DNA of 64,000 nt from DATFMP01 sp035266845 (GTDB lineage Bacteria; SAR324; JACQKK01), in the NCBI GenBank assembly GCA_035266845.1, contig DATFMP010000102.1:17046-81045 (forward strand), read 5' to 3'. The translations under genes and the position numbers were made by a program. Below are positions 43,911 to 53,101 of the stretch, one piece after another. The notes beneath the pieces were generated by a model. The model saw only the letters and a program-made list of their open reading frames with translations, ran no database searches and was not told the DNA's origin. Every line of letters begins with the position of its first letter. Position 1 is the first letter of the stretch.

Positions 43911-43946
43911 GGGCTCCTCCTGCAAAGGGTGCCGCGACGCCCAGAC

Positions 43947-44792
43947 TCAGGCGCCGTTGAACTCGCGGACCAATGCCACCAGTCGGTCCAGGCGGGGCAG
44001 CACCTTCTCCCGATCCGCCGGGGGCAGCGGGAAGTAGATGCGCGAGACGCCGTCCGTCTGGTGCTGCTCCAGCATGCCTGGCTTGGAGGGCGAGCCGAAC
44101 ACGCTGACCGGAATGGGTGAACGGCCGGCCTGAGCGGCTAGCTCCTGCAACTCCTTGATGCGGGGTCCGAACGACTGGTCACCGCGACCCAGGGGCATCC
44201 ACTCGTCTCCGTAGCGCACAACGCGCTGCAGGGTGCGTTCGCCATTGCCTCCCACAATCACCGGGGGGTGCGGCTTGCGCGCGGGCTTGGGCCAGCTCCA
44301 GATGCGGTCGAAGTTCACGAACTTGCCGTGGTAAGTGGCTTCATCCTCGGTCCAGATGGCCTTCATGGCCTCGATGCGCTCACGCAGCAACGTCCAGCGC
44401 TGGGTGTAGTCGGTGCCGTGATTTTCCATCTCCTCGCGGTTCCAACCGCCGCCGATGCCGAACAGGAAGCGCCCGCCCGAAACGAAGTCCAGGCTGGCCA
44501 CCTCCTTGGCCAGCACGATCGGGTCGCGCTCCACCACCAGGCAGATGCCCGTGCCCACCTGCAGGCGCTTGGTGACCGCGGCCGCGGCCGTCAGGGCCAC
44601 GAAGGGATCGAGGCTGTGGGAGTACTCGGTAGGCAGGTCGCCTCCGCCCGGCCAAGCGCTTTCGCGGCTGGCAGGGATGTGCGTGTGCTCAGGCACCAGC
44701 AGGCCCGCGAAATCCCTCGCTTCCGCCTCGCGCGCCAGCTCGGCCGGATGGATGGAGAAGTCCGTGGGGAAGATGTAGACACCGAAATCCAT
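43947..44792 (-). CDS. LLM-class (F420/FMN) oxidoreductase, copy 2
   Basis: A 281-residue paralogue of the preceding gene on the same strand. The motifs LLVPEHTHIPASRESAWP, QVGTGICLVVERDPIVLAKE and GGRFLFGIGGGWNREEMENH are nearly the same. Differences cluster in the N-terminal helix, the segment QSFGPRIKELQELAAQAGRS and the C-terminal loop, which suggests a different substrate pocket. The 36-base gap to copy 1 argues for one transcript ending in the SDR gene. The substrate is unknown. Confidence 0.88.
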   Translation of the reverse strand: MDFGVYIFPTDFSIHPAELAREAEARDFAGLLVPEHTHIPASRESAWPGGGDLPTEYSHSLDPFVALTAAAAVTKRLQVGTGICLVVERDPIVLAKEVASLDFVSGGRFLFGIGGGWNREEMENHGTDYTQRWTLLRERIEAMKAIWTEDEATYHGKFVNFDRIWSWPKPARKPHPPVIVGGNGERTLQRVVRYGDEWMPLGRGDQSFGPRIKELQELAAQAGRSPIPVSVFGSPSKPGMLEQHQTDGVSRIYFPLPPADREKVLPRLDRLVALVREFNGA

Positions 44793-45053
44793 GGGCGGCT
44801 CCTCGGCGGTGGGCTGCGGCGGAGGCCCTGCGGCCCCCAGTCAATCCCGGATTGTGGCGGTTGAAGCCTATGTCTTAGCGGGGACCGCCCTCGATGGAAA
44901 GGGTCGGCGGTGCGAACAGGCTCAAGCGGGGCCTCGGGAGCGCTGGCGTCGCGCTTCCCGCGCCCCACTGCGCTGCCTTGCCCCGCCGCTAGCAATGCGC
45001 ATAGGATAGCCCCGCCGCGGCCTGTTGGCCGATCAACAAGCAGGGGAAGCACC

Positions 45054-47030
45054 ATGCCGAGCAATACAAGCAATACAGCGGAGGGCATCGCCTGGGTGCC
45101 CAGCCCAGAGCAGATCGAACAGAGCAACATCGTCGCCTTCCTGCGTGCCACGGGCGTGCCGGATTACGAGACGCTGCTGCGGCGCTCAGAGGAGGATCTG
45201 GCGTGGTTCTGGGATGCCGTGATCCAGCACACGGGCCTGCGCTTCTACCAACCCTACGACCAGGTGGTGGATCTCTCCCGTGGAGCCCCCTGGGCCCGCT
45301 GGTGCGTTGGCGGCACCAGCAACATCGTGCTCAATTGCCTGGATCGGCACCAGGAGGCCCTGGCCGACCGCGACGCGCTGGTGTGGGAGGGCGAGGACGG
45401 TGGCGTGCGGCGCTGGAGCTATGCCGAGCTCAACGCCGCCGTTTGCCGCTGTGCCAACTGGTTGCGCGCGGAGGGCTTCGGCGTGGGCGACGTGATCGCG
45501 CTCTACGTTCCGTTTCTGCCGGAATCCGTGGCTGCGCTGCTGGCCATCGCGAAGATCGGGGCGATCGTGCAGCCGCTCTTCTCCGGCTTCGGCGTCTCCG
45601 CGCTGGTGGAGCGTATGAACCACGCGGGCGCGGTGGGGGCCGTCACGGTGGACGGCACCGTACGTCGTGGGCAGGCGGTGCAGCTCAAGCCGGTGCTGGA
45701 CGAGGCCGCCTCTCAAGTGCCCACGCTGCGCCGGGTGCTGGTGATTCAGGGTCGCGACGGCGCCGTGCCCATGAAGGCCGGGCGCGACCACTGGTGGCAC
45801 GAGGCCGTGGAATCGCAGCCTGCCGAGGCATCCACGGAGCCGGTGGATGCGGACGCTCCGCTGCTACTGGTATACACCTCCGGCACCACGGGCAAGCCCA
45901 AGGGCGCCATCCTCACCCACTGCGGGTTCGCCGCCAAACTGGCTCTGGACCTGGGGCTGGTGATGGACTTCAAGCCGGGCGACCGCATCCTATGGATGAG
46001 CGACATGGGTTGGGTGGTGGGGCCCATCATGGCCCTCGGTGCCACGCTGATGCAGGGCACGATGGTGCTGGCCGAGGGTGGGCCCGACTATCCGCAGCCG
46101 GATCGCATGTGGCACCTGGTGGAGGATCACCAAGTGAGCTTCCTGGGCGTGGCTCCCACCATCGTGCGCACGCTGATGCGCTACGGGCTGGAGCCCGTGC
46201 AGAAGCACGATCTCTCCTCGCTGCGGGTCACCACGTCCACCGGCGAGGCCTGGACCCCCGAGGCTTGGCACTGGTTCTTCGAGCATATCTGCCGGCGCCG
46301 CGTGCCCTTCCATAACTATGCTGGCGGCACGGAGGTGAGCGGTGGCATCGTGTCGACCACCGCCATTCATCCGGCTAAGCCCTGCGCCTTCCATGGTCCT
46401 ATGCCCGGCTCCGGGGCGGACATCGTGGACGCCGAGGGCCGCTCCGTGCCGCCGGGCGTGAAGGGCGAGTTGGTTATGCGTCAGCCCTCCATCGGCCTCA
46501 CGCGGGGCCTATGGAAGGACACGGAAGGGCGCTACCTGAACTCGTACTGGAACAAGATGCCGGGCCTGTGGGTACACGGCGATGCGGCCTACCGTGACGA
46601 GGATGGCTTCTGGTACATCCCGGGGCGATCGGACGACGTGTTCAATGTAGCTGGCAAGCGTACTGGTCCCGCGGAGGTGGAATCGGTGCTGCTGGCCACG
46701 GGCAAGCTGTCCATGGCCGCTGTGGTGGGCGCACCGGATGCGGTGAAGGGCGAGGCCGTGGTCTGCGTCTGCGTCCCTGCACCGGGTGTCGAACCGGACG
46801 AGGCATTGACGGGTCTGCTGATGGATGCCGTGGCCGCGGGCCTGGGACGCCCCTTCCGGCCGCGGGAGATCTTCTATGTCTCCGACCTGCCCAAGACCCG
46901 CAACATGAAGGTGATGCGTCGTTTGGTGCGGGCGGTGTACAACGGCGATCCGGCCGGCGACCTGTCCTCGCTGGTCAATCCGGAGACCGTATCGGAACTG
47001 GAGCAGGCGGTGGCTTCCCGCCGCGCCTGA
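45054..47030 (+). CDS. AMP-forming acyl-CoA synthetase (acetyl-/acetoacetyl-CoA synthetase-like)
   Basis: A 658-residue adenylate-forming ligase. The P-loop is LLLVYTSGTTGKPKGAILTH, the A5 motif NYAGGTEVSGG, the A8 hinge FNVAGKRTGPAEVE, and the A10 Lys sits in PKTRNMKVMRR. An N-terminal extension of about 40 residues with PSPEQIEQSNIVAFLR resembles the acetyl-CoA-synthetase N-domain (ACS-N). The start has AGGGGA upstream. It activates a short carboxylic acid (acetate, propionate, acetoacetate or a related acid) to its CoA ester. GST and pyrF genes follow on the same strand. Confidence 0.88.
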   Translation: MPSNTSNTAEGIAWVPSPEQIEQSNIVAFLRATGVPDYETLLRRSEEDLAWFWDAVIQHTGLRFYQPYDQVVDLSRGAPWARWCVGGTSNIVLNCLDRHQEALADRDALVWEGEDGGVRRWSYAELNAAVCRCANWLRAEGFGVGDVIALYVPFLPESVAALLAIAKIGAIVQPLFSGFGVSALVERMNHAGAVGAVTVDGTVRRGQAVQLKPVLDEAASQVPTLRRVLVIQGRDGAVPMKAGRDHWWHEAVESQPAEASTEPVDADAPLLLVYTSGTTGKPKGAILTHCGFAAKLALDLGLVMDFKPGDRILWMSDMGWVVGPIMALGATLMQGTMVLAEGGPDYPQPDRMWHLVEDHQVSFLGVAPTIVRTLMRYGLEPVQKHDLSSLRVTTSTGEAWTPEAWHWFFEHICRRRVPFHNYAGGTEVSGGIVSTTAIHPAKPCAFHGPMPGSGADIVDAEGRSVPPGVKGELVMRQPSIGLTRGLWKDTEGRYLNSYWNKMPGLWVHGDAAYRDEDGFWYIPGRSDDVFNVAGKRTGPAEVESVLLATGKLSMAAVVGAPDAVKGEAVVCVCVPAPGVEPDEALTGLLMDAVAAGLGRPFRPREIFYVSDLPKTRNMKVMRRLVRAVYNGDPAGDLSSLVNPETVSELEQAVASRRA

Positions 47031-47048
47031 AACTGCGAGAGGACCGAC

Positions 47049-47714
47049 GTGGCCAAGTCCCTGCTGGTGCTGGGCAACAAGAAGTATTCGAGTTGGTCGC
47101 TACGCGCATGGATCGGCCTCACGATGGCCGAGGTGCCGTTCGAGGAGCGCGTGATCAAGCTCTTCCGGCCGGAGACGGCGGCGGATATCCGGCGCCATTC
47201 GTCCGCCGGACGGGTGCCCGTGCTGGTGGAGGACGGGCTGACCGTGCACGATTCGCTGGCGATCCTGGAGTATGTGAACGAGGCGCACGCCGGAGGGCGG
47301 CTGTGGCCGGCCGACCGCGCGGCGCGGGCCCGCGCCCGTTCGGTGAGTGCGGAGATGCATGCGGGCTTCCCGAACGTGCGCTCGCGAATGCCCATGAACC
47401 TCGCGCGCGATCCTGCGCCGCTGTCTCTGCAATGGGGTATCGACTCGGCAACGGAGGCGGAACTGGAGCGCCTGCTCACCTTGTGGGAGGGGCTGCTGGT
47501 TGAGTCCGGCGGGCCGTTCCTGTTCGGCGAGTGGTGCATCGCCGATTGCATGTACCTGCCGGTGGCCACGCGCCTGCGCACCTACGCCGTGGACCTCTCT
47601 GCGTACCCGCTCAGCGCCGCGTACGTGCAACGCCTGCTGGCCCTGCCCGCCTTCCGGCGTTGGGAGGCGGATGCGCGGGCGGAGCCCGAGGAGCATCCCG
47701 ACTATGCCCGCTGA
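47049..47714 (+). CDS. Glutathione S-transferase family protein
   Basis: A 221-residue GST. The GTG start at 47049 follows the synthetase stop by 18 bases. The thioredoxin-like N-domain reads LVLGNKKYSSWSLRAWIGL, with the catalytic Ser/Tyr in KKYSSWSLR, and RVPVLVEDGLTVHDSLAILE carries the conserved cis-Pro and the ES/DS glutathione-binding motif. The C-domain has WCIADCMYLPVATRL. It conjugates or isomerises electrophiles with glutathione. Its last bases overlap the pyrF start. Confidence 0.87.
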   Translation: MAKSLLVLGNKKYSSWSLRAWIGLTMAEVPFEERVIKLFRPETAADIRRHSSAGRVPVLVEDGLTVHDSLAILEYVNEAHAGGRLWPADRAARARARSVSAEMHAGFPNVRSRMPMNLARDPAPLSLQWGIDSATEAELERLLTLWEGLLVESGGPFLFGEWCIADCMYLPVATRLRTYAVDLSAYPLSAAYVQRLLALPAFRRWEADARAEPEEHPDYAR

Positions 47715-48414
47715 GGCCGCACACGCCGGGGAGCAGCCGGTGATCGTGGCGCTCGACGCCATGCCGGAGGCCGAGGCCGTGCTGCTGGCGCGGGCGCTAT
47801 CGGGCCGCGTCTGGGGAAGCAAGGTCAACGATCTGCTGCTGCAGGCGGGGGTGGACGTGATCGCACGGCTGCACGCTTACGGCCATGTGTTCTGCGACGT
47901 GAAGCTTTTCGACATTCCCAACACGGTGGCGAACCAGGTGACGCGGCTGGCGGAAGCCGGGGCGGAGTTGATCACGCTGCACTGCGCCGGGGGTGCAGCC
48001 ATGCTGGCGGCAGCCCGCAATGCCCGCGACCGTGTGAATCCCGCCACGCGTCTGCTCGGCGTGACGGTGCTCACCTCCTTCGACGATGCCGCGGCGGAGG
48101 CCACCTTCGGCCGCGCCGTGGAGCCACAGGTGCGGGCGTTCACTGGACTGGCGCTGGAGGCGGGGCTGGATGGCATCGTGTGTTCCCCGGCCGAGTTGCC
48201 GCTGCTGGCGGAGGCCGACCCGGAGCGACACCTGTTGCGCGTCACCCCTGGTGTGCGGCCGGCTTGGCACGGTGTGGCGGACGATCAACGCCGCACCCTG
48301 GCGCCCGCCGAGGCAATGGCCCAGGGTGCGGACCTGCTCGTGATCGGGCGTCCCATCACCCAAGCCGACGATCCGGTGGCCGCGTGCGAGCGGATTCTTG
48401 CGGAACTGGGCTGA
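47704..48414 (+). CDS. pyrF: Orotidine 5'-phosphate decarboxylase
   Basis: A 236-residue enzyme (EC 4.1.1.23) that forms UMP in the last step of pyrimidine synthesis. ATG 47704 lies inside the end of the GST gene. The catalytic DxKxxD array is in FCDVKLFDIPNTV, the N-terminal substrate Asp is in VALDAMPEAE, and the phosphate-binding end is LLRVTPGVRP and ADLLVIGRPITQA. The N-terminal segment has SGRVWGSKVN, with Lys where the family has VGKVKVG. It is the last gene of the three-gene plus-strand group and converges on the baeRF gene. Confidence 0.92.
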   Translation: MPAEAAHAGEQPVIVALDAMPEAEAVLLARALSGRVWGSKVNDLLLQAGVDVIARLHAYGHVFCDVKLFDIPNTVANQVTRLAEAGAELITLHCAGGAAMLAAARNARDRVNPATRLLGVTVLTSFDDAAAEATFGRAVEPQVRAFTGLALEAGLDGIVCSPAELPLLAEADPERHLLRVTPGVRPAWHGVADDQRRTLAPAEAMAQGADLLVIGRPITQADDPVAACERILAELG

Positions 48415-48430
48415 CCAAGCCGGTGCGCGA

Positions 48431-49567
48431 TCAGTAGCGCAGCAGCGCCGCCACACCGTCCACCACTTCCGGCTGTTCCAGAAGCGCCTCGGGTAGTGTG
48501 AGCACGCGCCCACCTGCTTTCAGCGCAAGGCTCGCCGCCAGATCCAGCAACTCATCGTCGCCGGGCACCGGGCGCTCGTGGATTTCCAGCGGTGCTCCGT
48601 CTGCGAAGTGCCCCCAGCGCTCTGTCTCGCGCACGAGCAGCAGGGTATCCACGCGACCCGCCGCGGCCTGCGGCAGCACCTGCGCCAACCCTGTCGCTGT
48701 GCGGCCGGTACCGGCCAGCCGGCGATAGTCCGCTGCAGCCTGGGTGCGCTCCGCCTCCCACAGCGGGCGCAGCACCTGCAACGCCTGATCGCGCAGGATC
48801 TCCGCACTCACGCGGTCAGGGCTGCCCGCCACAGGCTCCGACACGAGGCGGGCCGACTCGGCGACTTCCCGGTACTGCGCGAACAACATCTCCACGCCCG
48901 CGAAGACCAGCGGTGCACGACTGTCGTTGAGCTGCGCCTCGACGGCATTGGCGATGGCGCGCAGGTAGCGGCGCTGGGCGTCCTTGCGGTCCGCCTGATG
49001 GCCGCCGGCGGCAAACGTACCCCCTTGGCCCGCTTGGCGATATTGGTCGTCGCCCTGGTTGTCCTCCATCTTCTGAAAGTCCTTCAGGCTGCGCGGAGCA
49101 TCGCGCAAGGGCAACTCCTGAATCTCCCTGCCGGTGGCTGCCAACAGCCGCACGTCATTCAGACTCACGGCGAGCACGTGGAACGGTGCGTTATCTTCCA
49201 GGCAGGGCAGCAAAGGCCGCGTGTGGAAGCGGCGCGTAACCACAACCCGTTCCGCCGGCGCGTGCGCCAAATGGAATGTGCGGAACAGGCGCGGGGAGCG
49301 GAACACCGCCAGCCCGGGCGCTTGTTCCTTCCAGAACGCCTGATTGCCCGCGATGGCCTCCACAGGTGCCAGCAGCTCGCGGGCTTCCGGCTCGCGCAAT
49401 TCCATCTGCACAAGCTGCTCCGAAGCATCCCGCATCAGGTTCTTGAGCACGATCGGATCGTTCTGCGTGCCCGCCCCTTTCAGGTGCGTGGGGAGAAAAA
49501 TGGACACGCAAGGCTGCGAAGCTTCATTCCACAGGGCCTGCAGGTCGAGCATCGTGATGCGATCCAT
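48431..49567 (-). CDS. baeRF-domain protein (bacterial release-factor-like, family 3/7 type)
   Basis: A 378-residue protein of the bacterial archaeo-eukaryotic release-factor-like group. The N-terminal half has SIFLPTHLKGAGTQNDPIVL, and the FHVLAVSLNDVRLLAATGRE block is the recurring baeRF domain core. The region GTFAAGGHQADRKDAQRRYLR sits where eRF1 has its GGQ loop; here it reads GGHQ. The eRF1-like C-terminal domain includes LVFAGVEMLFAQYREV. Its biochemical role is unproven. Some members are proposed to act in ribosome rescue or hibernation. The start is supported by length and by the upstream TATAAT. Confidence 0.75.
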   Translation of the reverse strand: MDRITMLDLQALWNEASQPCVSIFLPTHLKGAGTQNDPIVLKNLMRDASEQLVQMELREPEARELLAPVEAIAGNQAFWKEQAPGLAVFRSPRLFRTFHLAHAPAERVVVTRRFHTRPLLPCLEDNAPFHVLAVSLNDVRLLAATGREIQELPLRDAPRSLKDFQKMEDNQGDDQYRQAGQGGTFAAGGHQADRKDAQRRYLRAIANAVEAQLNDSRAPLVFAGVEMLFAQYREVAESARLVSEPVAGSPDRVSAEILRDQALQVLRPLWEAERTQAAADYRRLAGTGRTATGLAQVLPQAAAGRVDTLLLVRETERWGHFADGAPLEIHERPVPGDDELLDLAASLALKAGGRVLTLPEALLEQPEVVDGVAALLRY

Positions 49568-49670
49568 ATGCGACCTCGCTCATAAGGGTGCGGAGCGGAG
49601 GACACGCCGCCGGGATTTCAGGGATTGCCCGGCTTTGACACGCTCGAAGAACACCCCCCTCCCTGGCACT

Positions 49671-49676
49671 ATTATA
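49671..49676 (-). promoter_or_regulatory. Consensus -10 element before the baeRF gene
   Basis: TATAAT on the minus strand at 49671-49676, about 105 bases upstream of the baeRF start at 49567. No convincing -35 hexamer is found 16-18 bases further upstream, so it would depend on an activator or on extended contacts. Confidence 0.35.
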
Positions 49677-49733
49677 CGCCCTGGCTGCGGTGACGGGCAG
49701 GGTGCAGTGGCGCGGCCGCGGTGCTGCGGAAAA

Positions 49734-51251
49734 TCAGAGGAAGAGCTGGTAGGCGGGGTTCTGAGTTTCTTCCACGTATGCGTAGTGGAGGTTCTGCAGG
49801 AAGTTCTGGAAGGCCTGCGCATCGCCCTCGGGGATCTCGAAGCCAACCAGCACGCGTCCGAAGTCGCCGCCGTGCATGCGGTAGTGAAACAGGGCGATGT
49901 TCCAGGCGGGGCTCATGGAATTCAGGAAGTGGATGAGGGCGCCCGGCCGCTCCGGGAACTGGAAGCGGTAGAGCACCTCGCGTCGTGTCTCCTGGGAGCG
50001 GCCGCCCACCATGTGGCGCACATGGGTCTTGGCCAGCTCGTTGTCCGTCAGGTCGGTGCAGGCGAAGCCGGCCTCCTGCAGCCGCTCGCGGAAGGCGGCC
50101 CGCTCCGCGACGTCGCTCATGCCGATGCCCACGAAGATGTGGGCCTCATTGCGGCCACTGAGGCGGTAGTTGAACTCGGTGATGTTCCGCTCGCCCACCA
50201 GATTGTCGCAGAAGTAGCGCAGGGCGCCCGGCGTTTCCGGAATGGTCACGGCGAAGAGCGCCTCGCGGTGCTCGCCGGTGAGAGAGCGCTCCGCCACGAA
50301 CTGCAGCCGGTCGAAGTTCATGTTGGCGCCCGAGTTCACCGCGACCAGCGCGCGCCCCTGGCCCGGATTCTCCGCCGCCCATCGGCGCAGCCCCGCCACG
50401 CCCAGGGCTCCGGCCGGCTCCATGATGGAGCGCGTGTCCTCATAGATCGCCTTAATGGCAGAGCAGATCTCGTCCGTCGTCACGGTCACCACCTCGTCGA
50501 TGACGGAGCGGGCCAGAGCGAAGGTGTGTTCGCCTACCAGCTTCACCGCCACGCCGTCGGCGAAGAGCCCCACCTCGTCCAGCGCCACGCGCTTGCCCTC
50601 GGCCAGGGAGCGCTGCATGGCGTTGCTGTCCTCCGGCTGCACGCCGATCACGCGGATTTCCGGGCGCAGGGCCTTGAGGTAGCCGCCGATGCCGGAGATG
50701 AGCCCTCCGCCCCCAATGGGGACAAACACCGCATCCACGTCCGGGCATTGCTCCAGGATCTCCTGCCCGATGGTGCCCTGGCCCGCGATGACGAGGGGAT
50801 CGTCGAAGGGGTGCACAAAGGTCATCCCTGTCTCGGCCACCAGGCGCATGCAGTGCTCGGCGGCGTCCGAGTAGCTGTCGCCCTCCAGCACCACCTCGGC
50901 GCCCAGGGCGCGGACGGCCGCCACCTTGATGGCGGGTGTCGTGCGCGGCATCACCACCGTGGCGCGGATCCCAAGCTTCTGCGCGGAGAGTGCCACGCCC
51001 TGCGCGTGGTTGCCGGCCGAGGCGCAGATCACGCCGCGCCGCCGCTCCTCAGGCGTAAGGTGGCTGATGCGGTTGTAGGCCCCGCGCACCTTGAAGGAGA
51101 AGCAGGGCTGCAGGTCTTCCCGTTTGAGCAGCACGCGGTTGTCCAGCGCGGCGCTGAGCCGTTCGGAGGCATCCAGCGGGGTATGGATGGCCACGTCGTA
51201 CACGCGGGCCATCAGCACGTTCTTCAGCAGTGTCTCCATGTCGTCAGCCAT
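49734..51251 (-). CDS. ilvA: Threonine ammonia-lyase, biosynthetic
   Basis: A 505-residue PLP enzyme (EC 4.3.1.19) that makes 2-oxobutanoate for isoleucine. The cofactor Lys is in PCFSFKVRGAYNRI, the Asn loop is ASAGNHAQGVALSAQ, and the glycine loop GGGGLISGIGGYLK. The C-terminal third holds two ACT-like regulatory domains (about 335-420, ITEFNYRLSGRNEAHIF, and 430-505), as in the isoleucine-inhibited biosynthetic enzyme. ATG 51251 (MADDMETLL) is the start. It is divergent from hisC. Confidence 0.94.
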   Translation of the reverse strand: MADDMETLLKNVLMARVYDVAIHTPLDASERLSAALDNRVLLKREDLQPCFSFKVRGAYNRISHLTPEERRRGVICASAGNHAQGVALSAQKLGIRATVVMPRTTPAIKVAAVRALGAEVVLEGDSYSDAAEHCMRLVAETGMTFVHPFDDPLVIAGQGTIGQEILEQCPDVDAVFVPIGGGGLISGIGGYLKALRPEIRVIGVQPEDSNAMQRSLAEGKRVALDEVGLFADGVAVKLVGEHTFALARSVIDEVVTVTTDEICSAIKAIYEDTRSIMEPAGALGVAGLRRWAAENPGQGRALVAVNSGANMNFDRLQFVAERSLTGEHREALFAVTIPETPGALRYFCDNLVGERNITEFNYRLSGRNEAHIFVGIGMSDVAERAAFRERLQEAGFACTDLTDNELAKTHVRHMVGGRSQETRREVLYRFQFPERPGALIHFLNSMSPAWNIALFHYRMHGGDFGRVLVGFEIPEGDAQAFQNFLQNLHYAYVEETQNPAYQLFL

Positions 51252-51518
51252 AGCAGGAGCGCGCGGTCATGAGAAGGGCCTCGCCGCGGTCGGGGGGGCA
51301 GGGCGCCCTGTCTGATCCGCTTCGCCCGCAGAGCCAGCGGCGCGCCTCCGGGGTGCGGTCAAAGACCGCGCTCGGGGGCGCTGGCGCTTGGGTCCGCCGC
51401 CGCAACGTCTTACGCGGCAGGCGGGATTGTGCGACAATATCGAGATTCGCCAAGGCCGGGCTGTGGAGGCGTGGCCGGCCGGCGAAACTACACAACACCT
51501 GCAAGGGAAGCTGGACCG

Positions 51519-52598
51519 ATGAAGGTGCGCGACGCAATCGCCCGCATGACTGTGTACAACCCGCCGCTGGAGGGGCGGGTGGAGCGCGACTACCTGCTGC
51601 TGGACTTCAGCGAATCCACCCAGCCGCCTCCACCCCATGTGGCCGAAGCCCTCAAGATGTACATCGATTCGGGTCGCCTGCGCATCTACCCCTCCTACGG
51701 GCGGTTCGCGGAAAAGCTGGCGGCCTATGCCGGCGTGCGGCCGGAACAGGTGCTCCTCACCAACGGCTCGGACTCGGCACTGCAACTCATCACCCACGTC
51801 CTGCTGGAGGAGGGCGATGAAATGGTGATGGCCAAGCCGGGCTTCTTCGTGACGGCCGCCTGTGCGCGCAGTGCGGGTGCGCAGGTGATCATGCCGGAGT
51901 ATCCGCGGGCGGACATGGCCTTCCCGCTGGAGGCTGTGCTGGGCGCCGTGACGCCCCGCACGCGGCTGATCGTGGTGGTGAGCCCCAACAATCCCACGGG
52001 CACCACGGCCAGCCTGGAGCAGATCGAAACGATCCTGCGTACGCACCCGGACGTGCCGGTGCTGGTGGACGAGGCGTATTACGAGTTTTCCGGGGCCACC
52101 GCTGCGCCGCTGGTGGATCGCTACGACAACCTGGTGATCACGCGCACCTTTTCCAAAGCCTTCGCGCTGGCCGGCCTGCGGCTAGGGTATGCGCTATCCA
52201 ATGCGGCCTTCATCGGCGAACTGCTGAAGGTGCGCATTCCGTACGACGTGAACTCGCTGGCCGTTGTGGCGGCGGAGGCCCAACTGGACCGCCCGGAAGC
52301 CTGGCAGGCGTATGTGGCCGAGGTCATGCAGCGCGCCAAGCCCATGGTGGAGCGCTTCCTGCGCGAGCATGGGGTGTTCTTCTACCCCAGCGAGGCGAAC
52401 TTCCTGCTGGTGCGCCCGGACGACGCGCAGGCGGCCGCGGAGTACCTGAAGGCGCACGACATCCTGGTGCGCCCGCAGCGGGAGCCCGTGGCGGACTGCT
52501 TCCGCATGAGCATTGGCACGGTTGCCGAGATGCAGCGCTTCATGGAAGTGTGGGCACGATACCCTGGGGCCCGGAAGGCTGCGGCTCACGGAGGCTAA
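51519..52598 (+). CDS. hisC: Histidinol-phosphate aminotransferase
   Basis: A 359-residue fold-type I PLP aminotransferase (EC 2.6.1.9 type). ATG 51519 (MKVRDAIARMTVYNPPLEGR) follows AAGGGAAG. The PLP Lys is in TFSKAFALAGLRLGYA, NNPTG and DEAYYEFSG are present, and the PLP phosphate residues are in NGSDSALQLI. It lacks obvious features separating it from related aromatic or threonine-phosphate aminotransferases, so the histidine-pathway role is probable, not certain. It is divergent from ilvA. No other his genes are in the window. Confidence 0.8.
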   Translation: MKVRDAIARMTVYNPPLEGRVERDYLLLDFSESTQPPPPHVAEALKMYIDSGRLRIYPSYGRFAEKLAAYAGVRPEQVLLTNGSDSALQLITHVLLEEGDEMVMAKPGFFVTAACARSAGAQVIMPEYPRADMAFPLEAVLGAVTPRTRLIVVVSPNNPTGTTASLEQIETILRTHPDVPVLVDEAYYEFSGATAAPLVDRYDNLVITRTFSKAFALAGLRLGYALSNAAFIGELLKVRIPYDVNSLAVVAAEAQLDRPEAWQAYVAEVMQRAKPMVERFLREHGVFFYPSEANFLLVRPDDAQAAAEYLKAHDILVRPQREPVADCFRMSIGTVAEMQRFMEVWARYPGARKAAAHGG

Positions 52599-52600
52599 GC

Positions 52601-53011
52601 GTAGATTCTATGACCGATGTTCACAAGTCATCGCGTCCGGTTCATGGGCCGTGGAGGTCCTAGCGATGGGCGGTTGATGTTCGATGCCTCCATGGGAGCG
52701 GTGGTGATTGTAGTGGTCAAGCCACCTGGCGGTGCGCCGGACCACTTTGGATCAGTTTTCCAGACCCGCTGGCCATTAGGACTTGAGGCGGGCCATCCAC
52801 TTGCAGACCGGGCGCACGCTAATGCCGAACTCGTCCGCGACTCGCCCAGGGGACTGCCCCTACCCGATAAGCTGCGCCTGCAGGGCCCGCGTGTGCACTG
52901 TACCTTCTGGCATGACTGTGATTGTTCATCCGGGCTCCTTCCTTGGGTTGTTGATTGAGCACCAACCACCTCTCAGGGAATGTGCGGATGATCAACCCTC
53001 CTAGACTTCAC
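52601..53011 (-). mobile_element. IS481-family relic B (both ends, internal deletion)
   Basis: On the minus strand this element begins GTGAAGTCTAGGAGGGTTGA (53011 downward) and ends with the imperfect inverted repeat GTAGATTCTATGACCGATGT (52601 upward), 16 of 24 bases alike. The interior has the transposase start MNNHSHARRY, a frameshift, VHTRAL, the helix-turn-helix piece GRVADEFGISVRPVCKWMAR and the C-terminal WLDHYNHHRSHGGIEHQPP, but the DDE catalytic core is missing. It matches relic A (2183-2380), inverted, at about 51 kb distance. No target-site duplication was seen. Confidence 0.75.
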
Positions 53012-53101
53012 CCTTGGCGCACCACGCGAAGGCGATCGAGCCTCGATAGCTGAGCCTGAGAACGGGCTGAGCGGCGCTGACAAAGGCCAGGACGCCCCAC
53101 C

